This document shows, piece by piece, positions 54,708 to 64,000 of a stretch of DNA of 64,000 bases (position 1 is its first letter; each line of letters starts with the position of its first letter). Source of the DNA: Entophlyctis helioformis (lineage: Eukaryota > Chytridiomycota > Chytridiomycetes > Chytridiales > Chytriomycetaceae); contig JAHLKH010000103.1 of the NCBI GenBank assembly GCA_025526915.1, positions 28,862-92,861 of the forward strand. The letters run 5' to 3'. A program made the translations under genes and the position numbers. The notes under the pieces were generated by a model, which was given only the letters and a program-made list of their open reading frames with translations, had not been told where the DNA came from and did no database searches.

Positions 54708-56527
54708 ATGTCGGGTAGCTCCAAGCGGCAGCTGTACGAAGGCCTGCTGACGCCGTTCCCAGTCGCCCTCAGGGCTACAAAGTCCAAGGGCCGCCACATT
54801 GTTGCGCGTCCGATGCCGTCGTCGTCTACGACTGCCGCCGATGCCTTGATCCCAGCCGGCACCCCCATTCTCCGCGAGCGGCCGTGCGCATTCGTCCTCT
54901 TCAAGCAGCATGCCGACACCTTCTGCCACACCTGTCTGGCCCGCTTCTCCCGCCGCCGCAGCCCTGCGTCCGACGGCTCGCCGGCCCCTGCCCCGACGGG
55001 CGGCATGTTCACTGCCGCTGCCCACACGGACGAGTTTGACTGCATCGTGTGCACCGGCTGCCGCAAACAGACGTACTGGTGCTCCGAGCCGTGCCGGCAG
55101 GCTGCTGCTGCTGCGCATGCGCTGATCTGCGACGCACTTGTCCAGCTGCCTGGGATTGCCGGCATGCACTGCGTCGATGCGGGCCTGGTGCGGCTGATCA
55201 TGACCGTGCTGGTCAACAGCGAGATCGAGACGGCGGCGGCGGGGATCAGTGATGGCAGTGACGGCGTTGACGGCAGTGCGGTACGGACGCCAATGCGGTG
55301 CATCGACGATCTCCTCTCGCACTATAGCGATGCGCAGCCGCGGTGGATCGAGGCCGTCACACATGCCGCCGTGGATATTGTCGACGTGCTCGGCAAGGTC
55401 GTCAGCCGGCCGCTGAGCGTCGACGATGTCGTCAAGCTCGCCTGCCGCATCAACTCGAACAGGTGCGGCGTGTGTGTGATTGTGATGCAACTCGGTTGTC
55501 TAACGCGACTGCGTGCATGTGCAGCCATGGCGTGTACGATCCGGCAGGCACGGTCAATGGCGAGATTGGCGTCGGCATGTTCCCGCTGGTGGCGATGCTC
55601 AACCACTCGTGCGCACCAAACTGCGCGTTCGTCACTGGCGACGGCGGGCAGATGCTTGTGCACACGCTGCGCGACGTGGCCGCGGGCGACGAGCTGTGTG
55701 TCAGCTACGTCGACCTGTTCGCGCCGACATGGGAGCGGCGCGGCAAGCTGCTCACGACCAAGTTCTTTTGGTGCGAGTGCAGTCGGTGTGTCGGTGGGCC
55801 TCTGAGCCGCGAGTACGAGCTCGACGGTCTCTTGTGTCTGTCCTGCGGTGTTGCGCCACTGCTACCGCGCGTGGATGGTGGCCACGGCAGCCGTGACAGC
55901 CAGTCGTACTACTGCGGATCGCATGATGGCGTGACGATCGAGTCGCCCTCTGCTGCCCATCAGCTCTCGTGTGCACAGTCCAACACGCACGCTCCCGATG
56001 TCACGGCCGAGCAGCACACTGCCATCCAGCACGCCTGCCAGCGCGACATGGACGCATCGGCCGATCTGCTCTCCATCGGCGAGTTCCGCTCTGGCCGCAT
56101 CGCGCTCGACTCTGCACTCGCCAAATGCCGCGCGTCCCTGCATCCTTCGCACCACCTCTTCCTGTCGCTCCACATCTCGCTCTCAAACGTCTGCTCCAAA
56201 CTGAGCGCTTTCGCTCCCGCCCTCGCGCAATGCTCAGCCGCCCTGGCCCACATGCGGCACCTGACGACAACACTGGGCATCCCGCACAACCTCCCAGACG
56301 TCTCGGACCTTCTCGAGAAACGCGGCCAGCTCCTGCAGGTCGTGTCCGTGGCCGTGCGCGACGGTCTCATTGATCCGCTCGACGCAGACGTCATGTCGCT
56401 GGGCCTGGACCTAGATCCTGATGTTCTGGACGCCAGTGCCAGAGATGCACTCGATGAGTGCGCTGATATCCGACGCATCTGCTATGGGGCGTCACATCCC
56501 AAGACGCTTGCTGTTCGAGACATGTAA
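54708..56527 (+). CDS. SET and MYND domain protein (SMYD type)
   Basis: Two exons, 54708-55462 and 55525-56527, 585 aa. SMYD proteins are lysine methyltransferases of histones and other proteins. The SET domain is split by the MYND zinc finger (about residues 78-142, CHTCLARF then CIVCTGCRKQTYWCSEPC). The SET core follows the intron: INSNSHGVYD, MLNHSCAPNC (NHSC motif, about 277) and the S-adenosylmethionine/lysine channel GDELCVSYVD. The post-SET zinc site is FWCECSRC (about 334). A helical C-terminal part of about 180 residues is typical. The first exon's SET start (HIVARPMPSS) is slightly atypical. The intron's splice sites and phase agree. Confidence 0.87.
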
Positions 56528-56637
56528 TCAATGAACCATTATAGGAAAGCCTTGGCGTGTCGTCGTGAATCACGCCAACAGACGCGTTTGTGTTTGTTTG
56601 GTCCTCCCATCCTATCAAACAAGATACTGTCGCAAGG

Positions 56638-57990
56638 ATGGGCTGTTGTTCCAGCAAACTCGACTCGCTGTGCGATGGCCCTTTGGTGCCGGCAGCTGTG
56701 CCGCCTGTGGTATGCAGCAGTGCTCGCGGCGTGGGTCACACAAGTGGCATGGATTGTCGCGTCACCAAGGACACTTGTCCAAGCCCACCAGCCACCGAGC
56801 AGCACGAGTATTGTGTTGCCTCGGAAAACACCACGAACACGCCGCCTCTCGCTGCAAGCAAGTCGTCCGCGAGCCTGGCTCCCTGTGCGAGTGACACGCA
56901 TGGCGCGTTTCTGACGGCCACGACAGACACGGGCGAAACTGGCACACTGTCGCTGCTGTGTGAGGCTCTGTCTGTGTTGGACAATGCCACGCCTACCCTT
57001 GAACGCGTTAAAGACCAGAATCGCAGTGTGATGTTCTTGCTTGAGCATTCAAATGTGACGGTCACGGCAGCGTCATCTCCCGCCTTGCAGCGAGCCAACC
57101 GCGAACCGCCCATCGGTCCAAGCTGCTCTATTGCTCTGTGTTGCACCACGTCCGACACGGCCCTGAAACGTACCGGACTCGGAACCAACACGCCCAGCAT
57201 GTCTGCCGCGACCCTGCCCAACCCTGCGCCGCCTGGCGGATACATTCTGCGCTTTCTCGATGGCCAGATGGACACGAACGACCCGAACCTGCGGCTTGTC
57301 TGGAACGAAGCATTCACCATCTGCTGGTCAGGCGATCTCGCTGATCTCCCCTATGCTGTCCAGTTTGGCGTGGATGGGCGTGACGGCACAGCCAACATGA
57401 CGCTGGTGGCGGATCGCGGGATGTACGCACGGCTGCTGGACCACTTTAAGCATCACGCCATTGCCAAAGTGCGGCTGCACATTGACCGCTCCATGGCCAA
57501 CTACGCCAAGGCGGCCATATTCCCTGCCGACCAAGAGATTCTGAACGCGCAGCTGCGGCATATCCCCATGCGCCAGGGATGGACGGATCTGATCGACTTT
57601 ACCCACCCCGTGGCGCTCGGATGGATTGCAATCAAGTACGGCCATCCCAAGCTCCTCAAGCATCTCGTCAAGCACTACCAGCTCGATCTCGCCAAGTACA
57701 AGCGTCTCAAAGTCGGCAACACCGAGACGCTTGCCATGGACCTCGCCGCCAACCACGACGACACGACCATCCTTGACATGCTCCGCACCGCGAAAACGAT
57801 GGCGTGCTCGCCTGCTCCCGCCCCTGCCCCTGCCCCTGCGGCTGAGCCAGACGCGACGCCTGATCGTGTGGCTGCCCATCGTCGCTCGCCCATGCGCAAA
57901 CCACCCAAAGTGAGCCCCAAGATGGCCGACAAGACGAAACAAGGCGTTGCTCGCCACCAGTGGCTTGCTCACGCGTGTTGTGTCGCATGA
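56638..57990 (+). CDS. Ankyrin-family protein F with an acylation-type N-terminus
   Basis: A single exon of 450 aa. The start at 56638 is preferred over 56590 because it gives MGCCSSKLDS, a textbook signal for N-myristoylation (Gly2) with neighbouring cysteines for palmitoylation. Residues about 230-400 resemble the ankyrin-family core of A-E: NEAFTICWSGDLADLPYAVQ, VADRGMYARLLDHF, LRHIPMRQGWTDLIDFTHPV and IAIKYGHPKLLKHL. The ankyrin units themselves are mostly gone. The C-terminus is Pro/Ala-rich. It lacks the NLS-like motif of A and B, so a move from nucleus to membrane is inferred. It lies just before the second tRNA-Val. Confidence 0.72.
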   Translation: MGCCSSKLDSLCDGPLVPAAVPPVVCSSARGVGHTSGMDCRVTKDTCPSPPATEQHEYCVASENTTNTPPLAASKSSASLAPCASDTHGAFLTATTDTGETGTLSLLCEALSVLDNATPTLERVKDQNRSVMFLLEHSNVTVTAASSPALQRANREPPIGPSCSIALCCTTSDTALKRTGLGTNTPSMSAATLPNPAPPGGYILRFLDGQMDTNDPNLRLVWNEAFTICWSGDLADLPYAVQFGVDGRDGTANMTLVADRGMYARLLDHFKHHAIAKVRLHIDRSMANYAKAAIFPADQEILNAQLRHIPMRQGWTDLIDFTHPVALGWIAIKYGHPKLLKHLVKHYQLDLAKYKRLKVGNTETLAMDLAANHDDTTILDMLRTAKTMACSPAPAPAPAPAAEPDATPDRVAAHRRSPMRKPPKVSPKMADKTKQGVARHQWLAHACCVA

Positions 57991-58050
57991 ACCCAACAAG
58001 CATCCACGCCTTCAGAGTCTGTCAGTCACTCCATCTATCATGCAGGCCGC

Positions 58051-58056
58051 AATAAA
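58051..58056 (+). terminator. Poly(A) signal of gene F
   Basis: AATAAA 61 bp after the stop codon of ankyrin-family gene F. Confidence 0.45.
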
Positions 58057-58182
58057 GACATTCTACTGCGCGAGATGTGTCAGGATCATGAGCTGTGGAA
58101 GGGTTGCAGCACCGTTGCTGTGGATTGCTTGATTGTGATGCTATGCCATAAAATTGCAATGGAGTCGAAAATCGATAAGAAG

Positions 58183-58256
58183 GGTTCTATGGTGTAGTTG
58201 GTTATCACACCGTGTTCACATCGCGGGGGTCTCCGGTTCGATCCCGGATGGAACCA
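58183..58256 (+). tRNA. tRNA-Val (anticodon CAC), copy 2
   Basis: Identical in all 74 bases to the gene at 63-136, with the same downstream T-run. Similarity continues about 200 bp downstream with a few substitutions and one 10-bp gap, so the two are a segmental duplication. The 3' end of ankyrin gene D lies 200 bp further on. Confidence 0.95.
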
Positions 58257-58455
58257 CTTCTTTTGTCCATGTGGCATACACTTTTGCACAGCCAGACAGC
58301 GACGATGTGCATCCTGTCGTGGCGCTCTCCTTTTGCTGATATCCACGTTGCTCCCAACGCCACGCCGACTTGCGCGCGTTTGCCGTGTCGCGTTTGTGAC
58401 TTGTCGCATACAGGCAGCCATGCTTTCCAACTATGGACATCAGAAGCGAAACCGT

Positions 58456-59751
58456 TCATTCAACAAGCCGCTCCAACAGATCAGCGATTCTACGGCCAAA
58501 ATCAGGCGTGTAGTCTCCTTCGGCATCAGCGATCATGGCTGTGCGCTGCGCAGCTGTCATTGATCGGGCAAGAAGTCGTGCAATGTCGTCATTCGCAGCA
58601 TCAGAAACGGCCCAGTACGTGAAACCCTCTGTGCGGTTGGCAAGCAACCACTGTACAATCGCCAAATGTCCTTTGTTGGAAGCATAGTCCATGGCCTTTT
58701 CGCTACATCCTTCCGTCCGATGCTGGTGCAGCCATTGCACGACATCCAGATGCCCATTTCTTGCAGCGTGATCCATTGCCCATTCCGTGCAGCCCTCCGT
58801 CCGATACTGGTGCAGCCATTGCACGACATGCAGGTGTCCATTCTCGGCAGCCCCGTTCATGGCATTTGATGTCGCACTTGCGCCTCTCGCCGACAGCATT
58901 TTGACAATTCCGAGAGATCCATACCATGCTGCAATATCGACAAAGTATTCCAAACGACGATAACCGAAATTCAAGACCAACTCCAGCGGGACGAGCTTCT
59001 TGTCCGTCATGTACACGAAGAATCTTGCGCAATCGCCTCTGATCGCCGCCTTGGCGAGGTATTCGTGCGACATGAGCGGAACGCTGTCGAGCCACATGTG
59101 CCGCATGGGGACCATGCACATCCCAACGCGTATGTTGTCGTATCGATACTTGTCGCAGTCGTAATAGGGAAAGCGTTCCCATAGCCGATGGTACATGCTG
59201 CGGCTGCTGACATGCACAAAGTCCTCGACATCCAGATCTGCGTTCGGGAGCAGGGCCAGATCGCCCTGCCAGTCCATCTTGAAGGCATCGATCCACAGCG
59301 CTCGCTTGGCAGCGTCGTCCATATTGGCGACATCGAGATAGCCGCACAGCAGCTGCGTGAGCGGGCCGGCATGCAGCAGGATCTTGGCTTGCAGCTCGTG
59401 CGGATACAGCGTCCACCAGTCGGTTGCCTTGACGGCACGGCCAGCCTGCAGCCGGGCAGCCTCGGTGTAGCGGCTGCTTGGCGAGTTGGCCGTGACAGCG
59501 GCATCCACAGTGCACGGCTGTGGCAGTTGCTGTTGCTGCGGCTGCTTAACAGGCGGCTGTTGGTGCAGATACAGTGGCAGGAGACGCACAAGAGCAGCGA
59601 AGCGAGGCACGAGGTCTGTGCGGCCGGCAGCCACAAGAGCGTCGTTCACAACAGCCACAGTGTCGTGCAGCGTCTGGCTGTCCACTGCGTCGCTGCTGCT
59701 GCGCTTCCGTCCGTCGTCTGCATCGTCACTCGCTGGCATCACTTGGCTCAT
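58456..59751 (-). CDS. Ankyrin-repeat protein D
   Basis: A single exon on the minus strand, 431 aa, no internal stop. The start at 59751 (MSQVMPASDDADDGRKRSS) is a guess; the frame is open upstream. Family features: LYPHELQAKILLHAGPLTQL (core), ALWIDAFKMDWQGDLALLPN, then four ankyrin units such as GHLHVVQWLHQYRTEGCTE and GHLDVVQWLHQHRTEGCSE. The leader, with PVKQPQQQQLPQP, differs from A-C and there is no KRLK motif. The end lies 200 bp from tRNA-Val copy 2, mirroring the ankyrin tail near copy 1. No LINE tail was seen at its 3' end. Confidence 0.8.
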   Translation of the reverse strand: MSQVMPASDDADDGRKRSSSDAVDSQTLHDTVAVVNDALVAAGRTDLVPRFAALVRLLPLYLHQQPPVKQPQQQQLPQPCTVDAAVTANSPSSRYTEAARLQAGRAVKATDWWTLYPHELQAKILLHAGPLTQLLCGYLDVANMDDAAKRALWIDAFKMDWQGDLALLPNADLDVEDFVHVSSRSMYHRLWERFPYYDCDKYRYDNIRVGMCMVPMRHMWLDSVPLMSHEYLAKAAIRGDCARFFVYMTDKKLVPLELVLNFGYRRLEYFVDIAAWYGSLGIVKMLSARGASATSNAMNGAAENGHLHVVQWLHQYRTEGCTEWAMDHAARNGHLDVVQWLHQHRTEGCSEKAMDYASNKGHLAIVQWLLANRTEGFTYWAVSDAANDDIARLLARSMTAAQRTAMIADAEGDYTPDFGRRIADLLERLVE

Positions 59752-60040
59752 TGCGGCTGATCTGTGATGCGTTGCCGAGATGTGCGACAAGCGAGTATTG
59801 TGCAGCGTGGCTGATGGTGATGCTGGTGCGCAGTGCACTCGCTGCCTTGACAGGTCGCAGACTGCCATGCATGCCGCAGTGTCGCACAGAACTCAGATCC
59901 GACCAGCCTTCTGCACCATGGCATGGCATACCGTGTCGGTGCAAATCCCACATTCTCGTTCGTTGCAATGGCACTTGTTGGACGATCGCGTCTCGTGGAT
60001 CTTGTCCGGACAACCACCAAGCGAGCAAGCGGCTGTGACG
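59752..60040 (+). other. Spacer between ankyrin D and E with a short LINE match
   Basis: The two genes are divergent. At about 59944-59985 the + strand reads cccacattctcgttcgttgc, matching the LINE (gtcccacattctcgtgcgttgc in L1/L2). It is therefore a stub of the LINE 3' region upstream of gene E in antisense, as at gene B. Nothing else is recognised. Confidence 0.55.
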
Positions 60041-61294
60041 ATGCAGACGAAGCGACAGACAGCAGGCAACACAGACGCAGCAGCAGCAGCCAGCGACGAC
60101 CATGTGCGCCGTCTGCAGAGCCAGCTGCAGAGCACAGCTGGGCAGCTGGTTGCCCTTGGCCGCACCGACATTGTGCGTGCTGTGGTTGAGCAGGTCGTTG
60201 GAGCGAGTGGCAGCCAAGCCGTCGAGCCAGGGTTGCCAGGACAGCCGCAAGAGCAGCCGCCAGCCAAGCGACTCAAGACGGCAGCAGCAGCAGCAGCAGC
60301 AGCAACGACACCACAGCCAGGTGTGCCTCCTTGTGACGTTCCGCCAGCCGCCAGCGGCCTTCCGTACGGCAGCAGCCACTAGGACGGCAAGCCTGCCGAG
60401 ATCCACGCCATGATCCTCAAGCTGGCTGGCCCGCTCACTCTCTTCGTCAACGGTCTGCTCGGCGACACGGACGCACTCGACGATGAGACGGCGATGGAGC
60501 TGTGGATTGATGCACTCAAGATGGACTGGCCGGGCGATCTCGACCTATTGCCTGACGTTGACCTGACGGCCGACGACGGACTGCTCCTCGCACACTCTCG
60601 CTCCATGTACGATCGTCTGTGCAAGCGCTTTCCACAGTACACCGAGGCCGAGATCAATTGTGCGAGCGACGACGCGGATATCAACAACTTCAAGAAATCG
60701 TTTGCTGACGACCCCCCTGACAGCTGTCGGCTGGCTCTCATTCCCATGCGGCATGGATGGTTCGATCTGGTCAAGTCTTCGAAAAAGATCGCACTCGCTC
60801 GCATGGCCATCCGCTTTGGATGCCTTGATCTGCTCAAGTATCTCGACCGCAAGTACAAGATGTTCCAACGCTGGATGGCCAAGCACGATCCAACAAGCGT
60901 GTACTGGCACAAAGCAGTTGATCAAGCTGCGCGATACGGACATCTCGATGTTGTGCAGTACTTGTTTAGTCTTGGTGTGACGGGATGCACGACGTCGGCG
61001 ATGAATGGTGCGGCTGCCAACGGTCATCTACACGTTGTCAAATGGCTCCACGAGAACACGACGGAAGCGTGCACCCATCAGGCGATGGACCAGGCGGCTG
61101 GCGAAGGCCACCTGCATGTGGTCAAGTGGCTCCACGAAAACAGGACGGAAGGATGCACGGCTGAAGCCATGGGCCTTGCGGCTGCCTACGGCCATCTGCA
61201 TGTCGTCATCTGGCTGCATGCCAACAGGACGGAAGGATGCACGGCTCGTGCCATGGATTACGCTGCTGGAAACGGCCACCTGCACGTTGTCAAG
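60041..61294 (+). pseudogene. Ankyrin-repeat pseudogene E, cut by a copia element
   Basis: The frame is open from 60041 apart from TAG at 60380 (SSH-stop), the same change as in C. Unlike C it keeps the Arg codon, so PPAKRLKTA is intact. Then MILKLAGPLTLFVNGLLGDT and six ankyrin units follow. In the unit GNGHLHVVK the next codon should be TGG for Trp, but at 61295 the sequence changes to the copia LTR, so the last part is lost. Leader and core are nearly identical to C. Confidence 0.82.
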
Positions 61295-61441
61295 TGCGTT
61301 TGTGCCGGTCTGCTACCGGTACTGTTGTTGCTGTTGGTGTCGGACCCTGCCGCCTGCTGTGGGCCGCAGTATTTGTTGGTTGCACACGTAAACTTTAATA
61401 AAATGAAATCTGGCGGAAATACATCGCCGAACACACACACA
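61295..61441 (-). repeat. Long terminal repeat of the copia element (3' LTR)
   Basis: A stretch of about 147 bp with TG at 61295 and CA at 61440-61441, next to a purine-rich tract on the minus strand (GACGAGGAGGAGCG), which is the expected polypurine tract. The edges are inferred from the break in the ankyrin gene and the end of Pol. The second LTR lies outside the window, so the length cannot be checked. Confidence 0.55.
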
Positions 61442-61455
61442 AACGCTCCTCCTCG

Positions 61456-63114
61456 TCACTGGGATACTGGGGTAGATAGACGCAAAGTTTCACGGTGACG
61501 TCCGTGGGTGATCGGCGCCAATGGCTTGGTCAATATGTCTGCGACCATGTCCGCCGTCGGGACCTGCTTGATCTCAATGAGCTTGTCCTTGACCTTCTCG
61601 GGCGTAAAGTGGAATACCGGGGCGAGATGGCGCACGTGCTTGTTGGGTGCCTTGCCGGACGATACGTAGAAGTTTGCAGAGTTGTCGGTGTAGATGGGCG
61701 TTGGTCCGGTCTGAGGAAAGCCAATCTCGTTGAGCAGATGACGCAGCCAAATGATGTCGCGCCCGCACTGTGTAGTTGCCACGTACTCGGATTCCAGTGT
61801 CGGCAATGATGAGAACGGCTGCTTCTTCGCACGCCAGATCACTGGCCCGCGAGCGACGGTGCAGACGTAGCCTGTGGTGAATCGCCCATCCTCCTTATCG
61901 TTGTGCGATGCATCCGCCCAGCCCTCCAGCGCAATCTCCTCCAAGCCGCCGATGGTCAGTCCCGCGTCCATCGTGCCCTTGACGTATCGTAGCAGATGAC
62001 GGAGTAGCGCCACGTGCCGCTCGGCCGGCTTGGCCATGAAGCTCGACAGCACAGACACTGCCTTGCTGATGTCTGGTCGCATGACGAGCGCTCCCCAGTT
62101 CACCGCCCCGATCATCTTGGCATACGGGAATGCGACCGGACCGCTCGCGAGCTCTTGATCAGTGGCCGGCGTACAGTCTGCACCTGGCACCATGGGTACT
62201 GATGTTGGCTTGCAATCAGTCATGTCCACGCGCTTGAGAACATCCTCCCAGAATGCCGTCTGCGACATGGTAATGGTGCGCTTGAGCCGATCGCGCTTGA
62301 AGCTGATGCCAAGGAAGTGGTGCAGATCGCCGCAGTCCTTGGTCTTGAACCCACTGTTGATCTCGGTCTTGATCCGATCAATGCGGCGCTGCTCCTTGGC
62401 CAGAACAAGAATGTCGTCCACGTGCACCAAGATGTACTCGCCGCTGTCGCCACTGCCGCGCATGAACAGGCAGCGATCGTAGAGACACTGCTTGAAGCCC
62501 ATTTTCTCGAGATGCACGACCAGCGCCTCGTTCCACTGATGCGCGGCTTGCTTGAGGCCGTACAGCGACTTGTTGAGCATCACGCACTTGCCAGAAAGGT
62601 CGCCGCAACCATTGGGCATCCGCATCCAGAGGCACAGACCCGGCTCGATCTCGCCGTTAGTGAACGCCTGTGACACGTCAAGTTGGCCGATTGCCCAATC
62701 CTTGACCGCGGCAATAGTGAGCAGGATGCGCATCGACGCCGGTTCGACCGTTGGCGCATAGGTGAACTTGTAGTCCCGATCGGGCATCTGCATGAATCCA
62801 CGAGCGACGAGGCGCGCCTTTGCAATGGTGGCAAATCCCTTGTCGTTGCTCTTGACCGAGTACACCCACTTGCTGGTGATAATGAACACGCCCTTGGGTG
62901 GGTCGCCAACCGTGAACACGCCTTGTGCCAGCAGGCCGTTGACCTCTTTGTGGCCAGCCGCAATGAACTGCTTGACGAGATCATGCTTGAGCACGTCCTT
63001 GTATGTCTCAGGCAGTACAATGTCCGCTGCGCGCATATCGACAATGATGAGATCGTCCTCGTGCACCTCTGCAAATGGGGCACATGTATCCATCGTGGCT
63101 GCCCGTGCAATCAC
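61456..63114 (-). CDS. Copia Pol: reverse transcriptase and RNase H
   Basis: An open stretch of 552 codons. The RVT_2 domain starts near KEVNGLLAQGVFTVGDPP, with YKFTYAPTVEPASMRILL and QLDVSQAFTNGEIE, SLYGLKQAAHQWNEAL and the catalytic YILVHVDDILVLAKEQ. The RNase H part shows GWADASHNDKEDGRFTTGY, LESEYVATTQCGRDIIWL and IYTDNSANFYVSS, and the tail HVRHLAPVFHFTPEKV. All main motifs are intact. In a full element it would be made as part of a Gag-Pol polyprotein, so the first Met is not a true start. Confidence 0.88.
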   Translation of the reverse strand: MIARAATMDTCAPFAEVHEDDLIIVDMRAADIVLPETYKDVLKHDLVKQFIAAGHKEVNGLLAQGVFTVGDPPKGVFIITSKWVYSVKSNDKGFATIAKARLVARGFMQMPDRDYKFTYAPTVEPASMRILLTIAAVKDWAIGQLDVSQAFTNGEIEPGLCLWMRMPNGCGDLSGKCVMLNKSLYGLKQAAHQWNEALVVHLEKMGFKQCLYDRCLFMRGSGDSGEYILVHVDDILVLAKEQRRIDRIKTEINSGFKTKDCGDLHHFLGISFKRDRLKRTITMSQTAFWEDVLKRVDMTDCKPTSVPMVPGADCTPATDQELASGPVAFPYAKMIGAVNWGALVMRPDISKAVSVLSSFMAKPAERHVALLRHLLRYVKGTMDAGLTIGGLEEIALEGWADASHNDKEDGRFTTGYVCTVARGPVIWRAKKQPFSSLPTLESEYVATTQCGRDIIWLRHLLNEIGFPQTGPTPIYTDNSANFYVSSGKAPNKHVRHLAPVFHFTPEKVKDKLIEIKQVPTADMVADILTKPLAPITHGRHRETLRLSTPVSQ

Positions 63115-63371
63115 CTTCTCGACCGCCGCGAGGCTCGGTTAGTCGGCGCACGTTTCGACTTGCGCCGGCTGGACGAGGAGCGACTTGTCATCTGGGACCC
63201 GTAGTCGGGCTGTGGACCGGTGCGCGTTCTCAATCGGGTGGAGTGATCCGCAGGTTGTCGTGCCGCTGGCGCGTCGGGCTCTGGCTCGTCCATGGCAGCG
63301 TCGGCGGGTGGTTCCTCCTCCTCATCCTGCGGGTCCTCCACACAGCCTCGCAATGTCGCGATCATCATCAT

Positions 63372-63430
63372 CATCTTCTTCTTCTTCTTCTTCTTCTCTT
63401 CTTCTTCTTCTTCTTCTTCTTCTTCTTCTG
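63372..63430 (+). repeat. TTC/TCT microsatellite
   Basis: A pyrimidine repeat (ttcttcttc with ctcttc breaks). On the minus strand it encodes runs of Lys, Glu or Arg depending on frame and lies between integrase and RT of the copia element. Confidence 0.95.
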
Positions 63431-63549
63431 GCTCTGCTCACTGGCAGGCTCATCATCACTCGTATCATGCTCCTCCTCAACCGAATCATCTGTGGCGGCT
63501 CCTCCTGTTCCACCAGGCTCCAGAATGGCGAAATCCGGGACCACGTCCA

Positions 63550-63964
63550 TCATGCTTGACGCGCCGTCACTGCTATCCTCGTCGTCCCCAAAGTGTGCAT
63601 TGCAGCTGTATGGAACGGCACATCCTCTGACTCGGAAACCTCGGCGCCGCTCGTGTGCAGCTGTGCAGGTGGTGGTGGCCGAACCAGCGTCCGGATGTCC
63701 GCCTCATTGTAGTTGTCGATGCGCAGTCGCCCAAAGCTCTCCTCCATGAAGATGACCTCAAACTCGTCCTCCAGGCGACGGCCGTTCCAGACAATGTAGT
63801 TCTTGTCCTTCTCGCTGTACCCGACAAAACGGCCGGTGGTAGCTGACGGGTTCGAACTTGCTCTTGACTTGCTGGTCGGGCTTGCGAATGGACACGTCAC
63901 AACCAAAGACGCGCAGGTGCTCGATGTTGGGCTTGCGGCCGTAGAGCATCTGGAATGGCGTCAT
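63550..63964 (-). pseudogene. Copia integrase C-terminal part with frameshift
   Basis: On the minus strand one frame gives MTPFQMLYGRKPNIEHLRVF and GCDVSIRKPDQQVKSKF, the usual end of a copia integrase. Near 63842 the family sequence (GRFVGYSEKDKNYIVW) continues in another frame, so a small indel has broken it. The following EDEFEVIFMEES segment is the normal linker before RT. Confidence 0.75.
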
Positions 63965-64000
63965 TGGTCCGCCCAGGCCCGAGTGCGGCAGTCGATTGCG

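Larger units (their letters stand above)
61295..64000 (-). mobile_element. Ty1/copia-type LTR retrotransposon, partial
   Basis: The element runs on the minus strand from its 3' LTR at 61295 past the right window edge. The order integrase (63964-63550) then reverse transcriptase and RNase H (63114-61456) is that of copia elements. It inserted into ankyrin pseudogene E. The part before 63114 is broken by at least one frameshift. Confidence 0.9.

Overview
This window looks like nuclear DNA of a zoosporic (flagellated) fungus, most likely a chytrid. Genes carry many short introns of roughly 60-130 bp with GTGCGT/GTGAGT/GTATGT-type donors and cag/tag acceptors, coding DNA is GC-rich with much low-complexity sequence, and one gene encodes the ciliary train protein IFT74. 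Fungal hallmarks include a Vps10-type sorting receptor, a Pom33/Tts1-like TMEM33 protein and a TAF3 with histone fold plus PHD finger. No bacterial operon structure, CRISPR array or phage gene was seen. The species cannot be fixed from sequence reading alone.

Layout. 1-0.8 kb: tRNA-Val(CAC) and a relic joining a LINE tail to an ankyrin-gene tail. 0.9-10.4 kb: divergent IST1 (-) and VPS10 receptor (+). 10.7-15.4 kb: ankyrin gene A (+), convergent LINE copy L1 (-), tRNA-Pro(CGG) and an ankyrin relic. 15.4-25.7 kb: TAF3, IFT74 and a large BTB protein (all +). 26.0-28.6 kb: tRNA-Pro(TGG), LINE fragment L4, ankyrin gene B. 28.6-33.1 kb: ABCC transporter (-). 33.3-39.4 kb: a dienelactone-hydrolase remnant split by LINE L2 with a 12-bp target-site duplication, tRNA-Pro(AGG), ankyrin pseudogene C, LINE fragment L3. 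39.4-47.3 kb: PiT phosphate transporter, secreted Reeler-like protein, NAA50-type acetyltransferase, TMEM33 homologue (all -). 47.5-54.6 kb: two paralogous HHxxxDG acyltransferases flanking a peroxisomal-type solute carrier. 54.7-60 kb: SET/MYND protein, acylated ankyrin-family protein F, tRNA-Val(CAC) copy 2, ankyrin gene D. 60.0-64.0 kb: ankyrin pseudogene E cut by a Ty1/copia element that runs off the window.

The main theme is a mosaic of conserved cell-biology genes and accessory islands. Each island combines ankyrin-family genes, pieces of one non-LTR retrotransposon family and a nearby tRNA gene. In several places the ankyrin gene and the LINE tail are joined tail to tail in the same way, and all five tRNA genes lie within about 0.45 kb of such material. 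This suggests that the ankyrin genes spread together with the LINE and that the insertions cluster near tRNA genes. That composite is the best candidate here for an undescribed system.

The exon coordinates below were derived by hand from splice-site motifs and reading phase. Weak points (start of the BTB gene, 5' end of NAA50, first exon of IFT74) are marked.
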